A program made the position numbers and the translations under genes. Below are positions 28,327-37,403 of a stretch of DNA of 64,000 bases, one piece after another. Origin of the DNA: Microbispora oryzae (GTDB lineage Bacteria > Actinomycetota > Actinomycetes > Streptosporangiales > Streptosporangiaceae). How positions within the stretch are numbered: position 1 is the first letter of the stretch; each line of letters opens with the position of its first letter. The notes under the pieces were generated by a model. The model searched no databases. It had not been told where the DNA came from and saw only the letters and a list, made by a program, of their open reading frames with translations. The stretch lies in assembly GCF_017896165.1 (NCBI RefSeq), contig NZ_JAFCNB010000006.1, forward strand, positions 62,001 through 126,000, given 5' to 3'.

Positions 28327-30228
28327 CTACCCGGCCTCGCGGTGGACGGGCGGGTCGCCGTCCGGCCCGGACACGGCCCCGGCGGGCCGCCGCAGCGCCT
28401 CGACCTCGGGCCGCCCTGACCGCCGCCCCAGCCGTACGGACAGGCGGGCGAACCGCGGGCGCGGCAGGCCCGGCGTCAGGAACGCCTCGGCCCGCAGCGC
28501 GGCGAGGCCGATGCGCGGCAGGTCGCGGGCCGTGGGATAGACGAGGAAGCGGGGCTCCCAGCGCGGCTGAAACTTGGCGTTGAAGCGGTAGAGCGACTCG
28601 ATCTGGAACCAGCGCGACAGGAACACCAGGACTCCGCGCCAGGCGCGCAGCACCGGCCCCGCGCCGAGCCGCTCGCCGCGGGCCAGGGTGGAGCGGAACA
28701 TCGCGAAGTTGAGCGACACCCGGGCCACGCCGAAGCCCGGTGCGGCCTGGAGCGCCTTGACGATCAGCAGTTCGTTGAGGCCGGGGTCGGCCTGCCGGTC
28801 GCGGCGCATCAGGTCGAGCGAGACGCCGTCGCCGCCCCACGGCACGAAGTGCAGGACCGCGCGCAGATCCCCGCCCGGCCCGTCCCCTGGGTCCCTGTGC
28901 GCGGTGACCACCAGGCATTCGCCGTCCGCCGGGTCGCCGAAGCGGCCGAGCGCCATCGAGAAACCGCGCTCGGTCTCCGTCCCGCGCCAGGAGTCGGCGG
29001 CCGCCCGGACCCGGTCTCTCTCTCCCCCGCTGAGGTCGGCCGCCCGCCGGACCCGGCAGGTGTAGCCCAGCCGCTCGACCCGATTGGCCATCTGCCGGAC
29101 GTTGCGCATGGCCCGGCCGTCGAGTGTGAACCCGGCGACGTCGACCACGGCCTCGTCGCCGAGTTCGAGCGCGTCCAGGCGGCCCTCCCGCGTCCAGACC
29201 TCGCCGCCCCTCTCGCTGCACCCGATGACGGCGGGCACCCACGCGTGCCGGGCCGCCTCGTCCAGGAACCGGCGGATCGCCCCCGGCCACGCCTCGACGT
29301 CGCCGATCGGGTCACCGCTGGCCAGCATGACCCCGGCGACGACGCGGTAGCAGACGGCCGCCTTGCCGGACGGGGAGAAGACGACGCTCTTGTCGCGCCG
29401 CAGGGCGAAGTAGCCGAGCGAGTCCTGTCCGCCGTACCGGGCCAGGAGGGCGCGCAGGCGCTCCTCGTCCTCGGGGCCGAGCACCGCGACCGGCCGTTCC
29501 GGCCGCAGGAACAGGTAGATCGTGGTCACGGCGGTGAGCGCGCCCAGCCCGGCGAGCGAGTAGTAGACCATGTCGGCCACGCGCTCGACGGAGAACTGGA
29601 CCGGCCCCTCCAGCCCGAACAGGCCGAGGACCACATGTCGCAACTGGTCGCCCACCGACGGACTGCCGATCACTGACCTGCTGTGCCACGCCACCAGCGA
29701 CCAGCCGATGACGATGTCGGCGGCGCCGAGGCCGACCAGGTTGCCCAGCGCGCGCCAGCGCGAACGCGGATCGGACAGCGCGGAGAACTCGCGCCGGTTG
29801 GCCAGCAGCACGGCGAACAGTCCCAGGCTGACCGCGGCGGCCAGCGGGTGCCGCCAGCGCAGGGCCTCGACGACGGCCCCCAGCGGCAGCAGCACCACGA
29901 CGGCCCGCCACGCCCGCCGCTTCCTCCGCCGCAGGGCGTGGGCCAGCATGATGAGCAGGATGCCGACGAGCAGCGTGGCCGCCTCGGCCAGCGTGGTGAC
30001 GCTGCCGGGCAGCACGCTCGCCAGCTCGCTGATCCGGCTCGTCCGGAAGTGCGGGACGACCCCCTTGAGGATGTCCAGCGCGCCGATCAGCGCCGCGGCG
30101 GCGCCCGCGGCGGCCGGAACCCACGGGCGGGAGGTCCCGCCTCGCTCCCTGGGTGTCGGACGGCTCACGGAACGAAACAATAAATGGCGAAATGGTCGCT
30201 CGGAGCCCAGTCCGCCAACCTTAACCAC
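28327..30228 (-). CDS. DUF2156 membrane protein, lysyl-phosphatidylglycerol synthase-like
   Basis: 633 residues. The N-terminal half has about six to seven helices (36-55, 80-100, 112-150, 168-180, 225-245). The C-terminal half (about 270-600) is a GNAT-like DUF2156 domain like the catalytic part of MprF/LysX: SLGYFALRRDKSVVFSPSGKAAVCYRVVAG, MRNVRQMANRVERLGY, LNELLIVKAL, and a late RFNAKFQPRWEPRFLVYP. Such enzymes move lysine or another amino acid from tRNA to lipids and raise resistance to cationic peptides. No separate flippase is seen. The start is ambiguous: GTG 30228, or GTG 30168 behind TATTGT (possible leaderless). Confidence 0.85.
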   Translation of the reverse strand: MVKVGGLGSERPFRHLLFRSVSRPTPRERGGTSRPWVPAAAGAAAALIGALDILKGVVPHFRTSRISELASVLPGSVTTLAEAATLLVGILLIMLAHALRRRKRRAWRAVVVLLPLGAVVEALRWRHPLAAAVSLGLFAVLLANRREFSALSDPRSRWRALGNLVGLGAADIVIGWSLVAWHSRSVIGSPSVGDQLRHVVLGLFGLEGPVQFSVERVADMVYYSLAGLGALTAVTTIYLFLRPERPVAVLGPEDEERLRALLARYGGQDSLGYFALRRDKSVVFSPSGKAAVCYRVVAGVMLASGDPIGDVEAWPGAIRRFLDEAARHAWVPAVIGCSERGGEVWTREGRLDALELGDEAVVDVAGFTLDGRAMRNVRQMANRVERLGYTCRVRRAADLSGGERDRVRAAADSWRGTETERGFSMALGRFGDPADGECLVVTAHRDPGDGPGGDLRAVLHFVPWGGDGVSLDLMRRDRQADPGLNELLIVKALQAAPGFGVARVSLNFAMFRSTLARGERLGAGPVLRAWRGVLVFLSRWFQIESLYRFNAKFQPRWEPRFLVYPTARDLPRIGLAALRAEAFLTPGLPRPRFARLSVRLGRRSGRPEVEALRRPAGAVSGPDGDPPVHREAG

Positions 30229-30294
30229 GCCCTTACGCCCGGCGAGTAGTTTTGCTTAAGCCTGCGACGAGGGGGACGGCGGGGAGAGCGCGCG

Positions 30295-31593
30295 TTGGAA
30301 CTGACTGCGAAGAAAGTACAGATCCTGTTCGTCATACTCGCCGTCGCGAGTCTCGCCGCGACCGTGTGGCTCTGGCCGCGGCTGAGCCGCCCGACCATCG
30401 GCTCGGTGGCCGCCCGCGCCGGCGTGCTGGTGGCGGACCAGCTGGTCACGCTGGTCGCCATCGGCGTCGTCGTCAACGCCTACTTCGGCTTCTACGGCTC
30501 CTGGGGCGACCTGTTCGGCACCGACGCCGCCACCGCGGCGCCCGCGATCGCCTTCGGATCCGGAATCGCGACGGGAGGAGCGGCGAACGTCAAGGTGCTG
30601 AGCGGCAAGCCCGTGCTGGTACCGGACGGCAAGGCGGGCGCGTTCGGCGGCCGGATCGAACAGGTCCTGATCAATGGCGCGCGGACCGGACTCAGCTCAC
30701 CCGGGTATGTCTATTTGCCGCCCCAATATTTCGAAAAGAAATACGCCCAAACGCGGTTTCCCGCCATATTGGCGCTCACGGGCTACCCAGGTGACGCGCT
30801 CAACCTCGTGACCCGGCTCAACCTGCCCACCGTCGCGGCCACGTCGATCCACGCCCATCAGATGGCGCCGACGATCCTGGTGCTCATGCGGCCGACGGTC
30901 GTGCCGCCCAGGGACACCGAATGTGTGGACGTGCCGGGCGGCCCCCAGGTGGAGACGTACTTCACCCGGGATCTGCGGCAGGCGGTGGCGGCCGCCTACC
31001 GCGTGGGCACGGACGCGGCGAACTGGGGCGTTCTCGGCGGCTCGACCGGCGGATACTGCGCGCTCAAGATGAGCATGCGTCACCCCGAGGCGTTCTCGGC
31101 CGCGGTCTCCCTGTCCGGCTACTACCACACCCTGGTCGACGTGACCACGGGCGACCTGTTCGGCGGCAGCACGGCCCTGCGGGACGAGAACGACCTGATG
31201 TGGCGGCTGGCACACCTGCCCAGCCCGCCGATCTCGGTCCTGGTGACCACGAGCCGCCAGGGCGAGGGCGACTACGACACGACCGAGCGGTTCCTGTCCG
31301 CCGTCAAGCCGCCGATGCAGGCCGCGTCGCTGATCCTGCCGAGCGGCGGACACAACTTCGCCACCTGGAACCGGGAGCTGCCCCAGGCCCTGCCCTGGCT
31401 CGCCCAGCAGCTGCACGCCCCGGCCCGGCCGGGCTCGACGCCCGCCGCGTCGGGTCACCCGTCGCCCGCCGGCCACCGGCCGTCCCCGTCGCCGCGGGGG
31501 CGGAAATCCGCCCCGCCGCACGCGAAGAAGCCACACGGGAAGAAGTCACAGGAGAAGGCGCGGAAACACCCGGCACGGCACCGGCCCGCGTGA
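30295..31593 (+). CDS. Membrane-anchored esterase, alpha/beta hydrolase (PF00756 type)
   Basis: 432 residues. One to two N-terminal helices (about 8-28 and 42-62) are followed by an extracytoplasmic esterase domain (about 115-385): PAILALTGYPGD, nucleophile in GVLGGSTGGYCALKM, and the catalytic His in LPSGGHNFATW. The family includes mycolyltransferase-like and S-formylglutathione hydrolase-like enzymes. The Pro/Ser/Lys-rich tail (about 385-432) ends very basic. The TTG start at 30295 follows GGGGAG by 8 nt. Divergent from the DUF2156 gene across 66 bp, as with a mutual envelope role. Substrate unknown. Confidence 0.82.
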   Translation: MELTAKKVQILFVILAVASLAATVWLWPRLSRPTIGSVAARAGVLVADQLVTLVAIGVVVNAYFGFYGSWGDLFGTDAATAAPAIAFGSGIATGGAANVKVLSGKPVLVPDGKAGAFGGRIEQVLINGARTGLSSPGYVYLPPQYFEKKYAQTRFPAILALTGYPGDALNLVTRLNLPTVAATSIHAHQMAPTILVLMRPTVVPPRDTECVDVPGGPQVETYFTRDLRQAVAAAYRVGTDAANWGVLGGSTGGYCALKMSMRHPEAFSAAVSLSGYYHTLVDVTTGDLFGGSTALRDENDLMWRLAHLPSPPISVLVTTSRQGEGDYDTTERFLSAVKPPMQAASLILPSGGHNFATWNRELPQALPWLAQQLHAPARPGSTPAASGHPSPAGHRPSPSPRGRKSAPPHAKKPHGKKSQEKARKHPARHRPA

Positions 31594-31607
31594 GGCCGGA
31601 CGGGCGG

Positions 31608-32453
31608 TCAGCGGCGCTCGGCCGCCTCGACGACGTTGGCCAGCAGCATGGCGCGGGTCATCGGCCCGACGCCGCCGGGGTTGGGCGAGAAGAACCCGGC
31701 GACCTCGCGCACCTCGGGCGCCACGTCTCCGGCGAGCTTGCCGTCCAGCCGGGAGACGCCGACGTCGAGCACCGCGGCGCCCGGCTTGACCATGTCGGGG
31801 GTCACCAGGTGGGGCACTCCGGCGGCGGCCACCACGACATCGGCGTTCCTGACGTGGGCCGCCAGGTCGCGGGTGCCGGTGTGGCAGAGGGTGACGGTGG
31901 CGTTCTCGCTGCGCCGGGTGAGCAGCAGGCCGAGCGGACGGCCCACGGTGATGCCCCGCCCGATCACCACGACCTCGGCGCCCTTGAGCGGCACGCCGTA
32001 CTCCTCCAGGAGGACCACGATGCCGCGGGGGGTGCAGGGCAGCGGCGCGTCGACCATGTGGACGAGCCGGCCGAGGTTGACCGGGTGGAGGCCGTCGGCG
32101 TCCTTGGCGGGGTCGATCCGCTCGATGAGCGACTGGGTGTCGAGGTGGCGCGGCAGCGGGAGCTGGACGATGTAGCCGGTGCAGGCCGGGTCGGCGTTGA
32201 GCTCGTCGATCGCGGCCTCGACCTCGGCCTGCGTCGCGCTCTCGGGCAGATCCCTGCGGAGGGACGCGATGCCGACCTCGGCGCAGTCGCGGTGCTTGCC
32301 GGCCACGTAGATCTGGCTGCCCGGATCGTCGCCGACCAGGATGGTGCCCAGCCCGGGGGTGACTCCCCCCGCCGCCAGGGCCTTCACCCGCTCCGCCAGC
32401 TCTCCCTTGATCTTGGCGGCGGTGGCCTTGCCGTCCAGAATCTGCGCGCTCAT
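31608..32453 (-). CDS. folD: Methylenetetrahydrofolate dehydrogenase/cyclohydrolase
   Basis: Bifunctional one-carbon enzyme producing 10-formyl-THF, the cofactor for purH and purN. 281 residues. Signatures: [23 protein letters not shown] (catalytic K in the second half), [11 protein letters not shown], and [17 protein letters not shown] followed by [17 protein letters not shown] at the end. ATG 32453. It is 32 nt after the 56-codon membrane gene and 358 nt after purH, all on the minus strand, so likely one purine/one-carbon operon with purN and purH. Confidence 0.96.
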   Translation of the reverse strand: MSAQILDGKATAAKIKGELAERVKALAAGGVTPGLGTILVGDDPGSQIYVAGKHRDCAEVGIASLRRDLPESATQAEVEAAIDELNADPACTGYIVQLPLPRHLDTQSLIERIDPAKDADGLHPVNLGRLVHMVDAPLPCTPRGIVVLLEEYGVPLKGAEVVVIGRGITVGRPLGLLLTRRSENATVTLCHTGTRDLAAHVRNADVVVAAAGVPHLVTPDMVKPGAAVLDVGVSRLDGKLAGDVAPEVREVAGFFSPNPGGVGPMTRAMLLANVVEAAERR

Positions 32454-32485
32454 GGCTCCCAATCCTGCCATGCCCTCGATTCCGG

Positions 32486-32656
32486 CTAGTTGGCGCCTTC
32501 GCGGCGTTCGATGATGCGCCGGGTGAAGGGGATGAACTCGACCACGCGCCAGCCGAAGTAGGCGGCCAGGCCGGCGATGGGCAGCAACGCGACCGGGCTG
32601 GCCCACAGGCCGTGCATCAGCGCGTAGGAGTTCACGACCAGGTCGAGCAGAGGCAT
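32486..32656 (-). CDS. Small single-pass membrane protein between purH and folD
   Basis: 56 residues: [20 protein letters not shown], then a hydrophobic helix (about 21-38, [16 protein letters not shown]), then a charged tail with [17 protein letters not shown] lies 7 nt before the ATG at 32656. Codon use has the normal GC-rich third positions. It is too short for most gene finders but is co-directional and closely spaced with folD. Function unknown; orthologues may exist in the same place in relatives. Confidence 0.6.
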   Translation of the reverse strand: MPLLDLVVNSYALMHGLWASPVALLPIAGLAAYFGWRVVEFIPFTRRIIERREGAN

Positions 32657-32787
32657 GAAACAGCTCCGTGCGGGAAGTGGAGTGGGTTTTCACAGTAACC
32701 GGCCATCCCGGATGCCCGTGCCGTTTCTCCTCCAAAAGCCGCGACGGCCGCCACCCTGAGGGCGGCGGCCGCCGACAGACGCAGCGC

Positions 32788-32820
32788 GGATCCGGCGGAT
32801 CCGGCGGATCCGGCGGATCA
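32788..32820 (-). repeat. 9-bp GGATCCGGC repeat at the purH 3' end
   Basis: CGGATCCGG-type 9-bp units occur three to four times in tandem right up to the purH stop codon. The repeat lies in the 161-nt gap before the small membrane gene, which holds no other recognisable feature. Confidence 0.75.
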
Positions 32821-34359
32821 GTGGAAGAAGTGCCGGGTGCCGGTGAAGTAGAGCGTGATGCCCGCTTCCTTGGCCGCCTCGATGACCAGCTCGTCGCGGA
32901 TCGAGCCGCCCGGCTCGACGATCGCCTTCACGCCCGCCTCGGCGAGCACCTGCAGGCCGTCCGGGAACGGGAAGTAGGCGTCGGAGGCGCCCACCGACCC
33001 GGTCGCCCGCTCCCCGGCCCTGGAGACCGCGAGGCGGGCCGAGTCGACCCGGTTGACCTGTCCCATGCCCACGCCGACGGTGGCGCCGCCGGACGCCAGC
33101 AGGATGGCGTTCGACTTGACCGAACGGCACGCCCGCCAGGCGAACGCCAGATCGGCGAGGACCTCGGCCGGCGCCGCCTCCCCCGTCTTGAGCTCCCATG
33201 TGGACGGGTCGTCGCCGGACGCGTCGAGACGGTCTACCGTCTGCACCAGCAGCCCGCCGTCGATCCGGCGGAACTCCGCGGCGTCGGCCGGGCCGTCCGG
33301 ACAGGCCAGCAGCCGGATGTTCTTCTTCTCCCGCAGCACCGCCAGCGCCTCGGGCGCGAACGACGGCGCGACCACGACCTCCGTGAAGATCGGGGCGATC
33401 TGCTCGGCCAGCTCCCGGGTGACCTCGCGGTTGACCGCGATCACACCGCCGTAGGCCGACACCGGGTCGCACTCGTGCGCCTTGCGGTGAGCCTCGACCA
33501 CGTCGTCGCCCACGGCGATCCCGCACGGGTTGGCGTGCTTGATGATCGCGACGCAGGGCTGGTCGAAGTCCCAGGCGGCCCGCCAGGCGGCGTCGGCGTC
33601 GACGTAGTTGTTGTACGACATCTCCTTGCCGTGCAACTGCTCCGCGCTCGCCAGGCCGTCCCGGCCGCCGACGTAGAGGGCGGCCCGCTGGTGGGGGTTC
33701 TCGCCGTAGCGCAGCGACGCCTTCCGCTCCCAGGTGGCGCCCATGAAGGACGGCCAGTCGTCGTCGGGCACGTACGCGTTGGCGAACCAGGACGCGACCG
33801 CCACGTCGTAGGAGGCGGTGTGGGCGTAGGCCGCCGCGGCCAGCCGCTTGCGGGCGGTCAGGGTGAAGCCGCCCTCGGCGACGGCGGCGAGCACCTCGCC
33901 GTAGGAGGCGGGGTCGACGACCACGGACACCGTGCCGTGGTTCTTGGCCGCCGCGCGGATCATCGCGGGCCCGCCGATGTCGATCTGCTCGACGCACTCG
34001 GCGTCCGAGGCGCCGGAGGCGACCGTGGCGGCGAACGGGTACAGGTTGACCACGGCGAGCTGGAACGCCTCGATCTCCAGCTCGTCCAGCTGCTTGACGT
34101 GCGACGGGTTGCCGCCGTCGGCGAGCAGGCCGGCGTGGACCCGTGGGTGCAGCGTCTTCACCCTGCCGTCGAGGCACTCGGGGAAGCCGGTGAGCGACTC
34201 GACCTTGGTCACCGGCACGCCGAAGGACGCGATCGCCGCCGCGGTGCCGCCCGTCGAGACGATCTCCACGCCGGCGGCCTCCAGTCCGCGCGCCAGCTCC
34301 TCCAGCCCGGTCTTGTCGTATACCGCGATCAGCGCGCGCCGGATGGCGATGCGGGTCAC
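32818..34359 (-). CDS. purH: AICAR transformylase / IMP cyclohydrolase
   Basis: Bifunctional enzyme of the last two purine steps: formylates AICAR with 10-formyl-THF and closes the ring to IMP. 513 residues. The cyclohydrolase domain (about 1-195) starts [17 protein letters not shown] and includes [13 protein letters not shown]; the transformylase domain has [24 protein letters not shown] and [14 protein letters not shown] 34359 follows GGAGGACCACGAA and overlaps the purN stop by 4 nt (GTGA), so translation is coupled. folD downstream supplies the cofactor. Confidence 0.97.
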   Translation of the reverse strand: MTRIAIRRALIAVYDKTGLEELARGLEAAGVEIVSTGGTAAAIASFGVPVTKVESLTGFPECLDGRVKTLHPRVHAGLLADGGNPSHVKQLDELEIEAFQLAVVNLYPFAATVASGASDAECVEQIDIGGPAMIRAAAKNHGTVSVVVDPASYGEVLAAVAEGGFTLTARKRLAAAAYAHTASYDVAVASWFANAYVPDDDWPSFMGATWERKASLRYGENPHQRAALYVGGRDGLASAEQLHGKEMSYNNYVDADAAWRAAWDFDQPCVAIIKHANPCGIAVGDDVVEAHRKAHECDPVSAYGGVIAVNREVTRELAEQIAPIFTEVVVAPSFAPEALAVLREKKNIRLLACPDGPADAAEFRRIDGGLLVQTVDRLDASGDDPSTWELKTGEAAPAEVLADLAFAWRACRSVKSNAILLASGGATVGVGMGQVNRVDSARLAVSRAGERATGSVGASDAYFPFPDGLQVLAEAGVKAIVEPGGSIRDELVIEAAKEAGITLYFTGTRHFFH

Positions 34360-35015
34360 TTCGTGGTCCTCCCTTGTTCCTGGGTTGTCGGGGCGCTCGC
34401 GCCGGCGTCGTCCGGCCGCCCGAGCCGGACGGTGCGCCGGGTCACGGTCCACCCCTCGCGGGCCATCCGGCCGACGATCTCGACGAGCAGTCTGCGCTCG
34501 ACCCCCTTGATGCGCTCGTGCAGGGTCTCCTCGTCGTCGTCCTCCCGTACGGCCACCGCCTCCTGGGCGATCACGGGACCGGTGTCGACTCCCGCGTCCA
34601 CCAGGTGGACGGTGCAGCCGGTCACCCGCACGCCGTACGCGAGCGCGTCGCGGACGGCGTGGGCGCCCGGGAAGGCGGGCAGCAGAGCCGGGTGGGTGTT
34701 GACGACGGGGACCGAGCCGAGCACGCGCGGGCCGAGGATCTTCATGAATCCGGCCGAGACCACGAGGTCGGGCTTGTATTCGGCGATCCGCGTGGCGAGG
34801 CTCTCGTCCCAGGCGTCACGGCCGGGATGGTCGGCCACGCGCTCCACGAACGTCGGCACCCCTGCCCGCTCGGCGCGGGCGATTCCCTCGATGCCGTCGC
34901 GATCCGCGCCGACGGCGACGATCTTCGCGCCGAAGGCGTCGGCACGCACGGCGTCGAGCAGGGCTTGTAGGTTGGTCCCCGACCCCGAGACGAGGACAAC
35001 GAGCCGGAACGTCAG
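34356..35015 (-). CDS. purN: Phosphoribosylglycinamide formyltransferase, apparent CUG start
   Basis: Transfers formyl from 10-formyl-THF to GAR. 219 residues. Motifs: [16 protein letters not shown] at the start, catalytic N-x-H as [18 protein letters not shown], and [20 protein letters not shown]. No ATG, GTG or TTG is in frame near the conserved start; the next in-frame GTG is 126 nt upstream. CTG at 35015 lies 7 nt after AAAGGAG and gives (M)[12 protein letters not shown], the family's length. A rare CUG start is therefore the best reading. The variable 25-residue tail is Thr/Gln-rich. Coupled to purH. Confidence 0.92.
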   Translation of the reverse strand: MTFRLVVLVSGSGTNLQALLDAVRADAFGAKIVAVGADRDGIEGIARAERAGVPTFVERVADHPGRDAWDESLATRIAEYKPDLVVSAGFMKILGPRVLGSVPVVNTHPALLPAFPGAHAVRDALAYGVRVTGCTVHLVDAGVDTGPVIAQEAVAVREDDDEETLHERIKGVERRLLVEIVGRMAREGWTVTRRTVRLGRPDDAGASAPTTQEQGRTTK

Positions 35016-35177
35016 GGCGGAACTCCTTTGCGAGCGGACATCGTTTTGCAGGTGATTGCCGGGAGATGGTTCCGTGGTGGTGGCTGGGCGGACGTCTCCC
35101 GACGCAGGTAAAGGGTATCCGGCGGCGCCCACCCCACCCACGACGGCCCGGCCCCGAACGAACGAGGCGAGGAGAAC

Positions 35178-35582
35178 GTGACAACACCCCTACAGACGCA
35201 GGCCCCTCCGACCGGAGGGCGCCGGTCGCTCACCCTCGCCGTCGCGGCGGTGGTCTTCACGCTGCTGCTGCCCGTCGCGGGGCTGGCGCTCTCCGTCTTC
35301 GCGATCCTCATCGCGATCCGCGACCTGCGCGCGCTCCAGCGGGCCCGGCAGGGGGTCGGCATGGCAGTCGGGGCGGTGGCCCTCTCCTCGATCGCGTTCC
35401 TCCTCGGCGCCGCGATGACCGCCTTCCAGCTGTACTTCTCCGCCGAGCTCTCGGCGTACACCGAGTGCAGGAAGGGCGCGGACACGGTGGCCGCCCGGCA
35501 GGACTGCTCCGAGCAGTTGGTGCGGGCGTTCGAGGACAAGCTGGGCGTGCCGTGGCCCTCGGGCATTCCCGCCCCCTCCTGA
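35178..35582 (+). CDS. Small membrane protein, DUF4190-like
   Basis: 134 residues with two helices (about 17-42 and 58-83) separated by a polar IRDLRALQRARQGVG loop that resembles DUF4190-type proteins, then an extracytoplasmic tail with two Cys (TECRKG, QDCSEQ) that could form a disulphide. GTG 35178 directly follows GAGGAGAAC. It is divergent from purN across 162 bp and convergent with perM. Function unknown. Confidence 0.75.
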   Translation: MTTPLQTQAPPTGGRRSLTLAVAAVVFTLLLPVAGLALSVFAILIAIRDLRALQRARQGVGMAVGAVALSSIAFLLGAAMTAFQLYFSAELSAYTECRKGADTVAARQDCSEQLVRAFEDKLGVPWPSGIPAPS

Positions 35583-35590
35583 CCGCGGAT

Positions 35591-35603
35591 CGCCCTCCGG
35601 GCG
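35591..35603. terminator. Weak hairpin between convergent genes
   Basis: CGCCC-TCC-GGGCG in the 45-bp gap between the small membrane gene and perM, flanked by CGGATC and GATCCG that could extend it. It has no U-run, so its strength is doubtful. Confidence 0.35.
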
Positions 35604-35627
35604 TCCCCCGAAGAGATCCGTAACAGA

Positions 35628-37265
35628 TCAGTCCCGGTCGAAGGCGTAGGGGTCGACGTAGATGACGTGGCCCCCGCGGTCGTCGGTCTCGTCGACGATG
35701 TCCTTGCGCGGGGGCGGGTTGTCCCGGGCCGGCCGGCCTCCGGGCCTCCCCCGCTCCCGGGACGTCCCGGTCACGTCGTCGAACGTCCGGGCGGTGGCCG
35801 CGGCGTGCTCGTCGGTCCAGTCGTCCCTGACGACCGGGATGGGCTGGGTGTCGGCCTCGGTGGCGTCGAGCCAGTGACCGGGCAGCACGCGTGCCCGGCG
35901 ATCGGCGGCCCGCACCCGGCCTGCGGCCTTCACGATGACGGCCCCGGCCTTCTTCACCGGCTCGGGCGCGGCCACCGGCCGCCGCGAGATCAGCCACCAG
36001 TTCGCGAGCCCCGCCGAGATGCCCGCGGCCACGCCGACCTCCAGCGCGACCGACAGGGCGACCTCCCACGGCGACGGGCCGACGGCGGACAGCCGTGCGC
36101 CGCCGAGCGGGCCGCCCGAAAGGGCCGCCAGCGCCCCGGCGACCGCGCCCGACGTCAGGCCGCAGGCGAACCCCCACAGCGGGGCCGCCTCCAGCGTCGG
36201 GGTCGGCGCGGTGCGGGCCACCAGCACCCCCGCCACGGCCCCGGCCGCGAACGGCACCGCGATGACCCCCATCACCCAGCTCGGCGTCGCGCCCGGCGGG
36301 GGCAGCGCGCCCAGCAGCGGCAACGCGGGCACGGCGGCGAGTTTCACCCCCGTGGGGGCCACCAGCGTGCCGGTGCCCACCGCGAACCCGGGGCCCGCGA
36401 TGTAGGACAGGCCCCAGATCGCCGCGTTGATCAGGTAGAGGCACTCGACGAGCACGAGCAGCAGGCCGCCGACGAAGCCGGGGCTGAGGACGTCGACCAC
36501 GCCCCGCATCTCCCCGAAGTTCACCGCGATCGCGGTGAGCACGAGCAGCGAGCCGGCCACGAGCAGCACCGTCACCGCGACCGCCGTGCCGACGACCATC
36601 GACCGCGGGCGCTCGGGGAGCAGCCGCAGCATCGCCTTCCACGGCCCGATCGTGCGGGCGGTGGCCAGCGAGCCGGCCACGAACGCCAGCACCAGGTGGC
36701 TGACGAGCGCCTCGGCCAGGAACGGCTGAGTGGCCTGGCTCCGGGCGATCAGCGCGATCATGCCCGCGAGCAGCGCATACGGCGCGGCCAGCGAGATGCC
36801 CGCCTGCGCGATCAGCACGAGCTGGGCCCGGCGGCGGGCGTTCTCCAGGTCGCGGGGGGTGCCCTTGGGCAGCCGGGCGGGCATCCTGACCCGGAGGTCG
36901 GCGTCCCGCGCCATCCACAGCCCGGCCCGGTAGAGCAGGGCGCCCGGCAGGACCATGAGGCCGATGGGCAGCAGGCCGACCCGGCCGCCGGGGATGGCGA
37001 AACCGGCGTGGTGGGCGGCCAGCCAGAGCTGGCAGGCCGTACGGAAGACCCCGGAGAGTCCCTCACCGAACGGGCCACGGGGCGCGGCGATCCAGCCGAC
37101 GAGGGTCAGCATGGTCAGGACGGCGAGCCCCACGCCGAGCGTCCAGACGGCGGCCAGCATGCCGGAGACGGGCAGGGGACGGCGGGGCTCCTCGTCGTCG
37201 CCGGTGGAGACGCGGCTCAGGACGGTTCGGGGGCCGGACCTGAGTTGATCGAGAAAACCCGTCAC
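35628..37265 (-). CDS. perM: Polytopic membrane protein, PerM/DUF6350 family
   Basis: About 545 residues with some ten helices in the first 430 (for example GMLAAVWTLGVGLAVLTML, AAPYALLAGMIALIA, GGLLLVLVECLYLINAAIW), then a polar Asp/Arg-rich tail ending in VIYVDPYAFDRD. In mycobacteria PerM (Rv0955), a cell-division and acid-stress protein, lies between sucD and purN; the same neighbours flank this gene, which is the main support. The start is GTG 37265 (chosen for MTGFLDQLRSGPRTV) or GTG 37310. The conserved tail may contact the divisome. Confidence 0.78.
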   Translation of the reverse strand: MTGFLDQLRSGPRTVLSRVSTGDDEEPRRPLPVSGMLAAVWTLGVGLAVLTMLTLVGWIAAPRGPFGEGLSGVFRTACQLWLAAHHAGFAIPGGRVGLLPIGLMVLPGALLYRAGLWMARDADLRVRMPARLPKGTPRDLENARRRAQLVLIAQAGISLAAPYALLAGMIALIARSQATQPFLAEALVSHLVLAFVAGSLATARTIGPWKAMLRLLPERPRSMVVGTAVAVTVLLVAGSLLVLTAIAVNFGEMRGVVDVLSPGFVGGLLLVLVECLYLINAAIWGLSYIAGPGFAVGTGTLVAPTGVKLAAVPALPLLGALPPPGATPSWVMGVIAVPFAAGAVAGVLVARTAPTPTLEAAPLWGFACGLTSGAVAGALAALSGGPLGGARLSAVGPSPWEVALSVALEVGVAAGISAGLANWWLISRRPVAAPEPVKKAGAVIVKAAGRVRAADRRARVLPGHWLDATEADTQPIPVVRDDWTDEHAAATARTFDDVTGTSRERGRPGGRPARDNPPPRKDIVDETDDRGGHVIYVDPYAFDRD

Positions 37266-37341
37266 GTTACCCCATGCTTCCAGCGCGGCCCGCGAAGCGC
37301 GCGCAGACACGCCGCCCGGCGTTCCGCGCCACGCACGTCGT

Positions 37342-37370
37342 TGATCCCGCGCGGGAGGTGCGCGGGATCA
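37342..37370 (-). terminator. Terminator of the sucCD transcript
   Basis: TGATCCCGCGC and GCGCGGGATCA form an 11-bp perfect stem with a 7-nt loop, 34 nt after the sucD stop, in the 138-bp gap before perM. No strong U-run follows on the minus strand. Confidence 0.7.
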
Positions 37371-37403
37371 CGACGACGGATCTCCCAGCGAAGTCGGCGG
37401 GAG

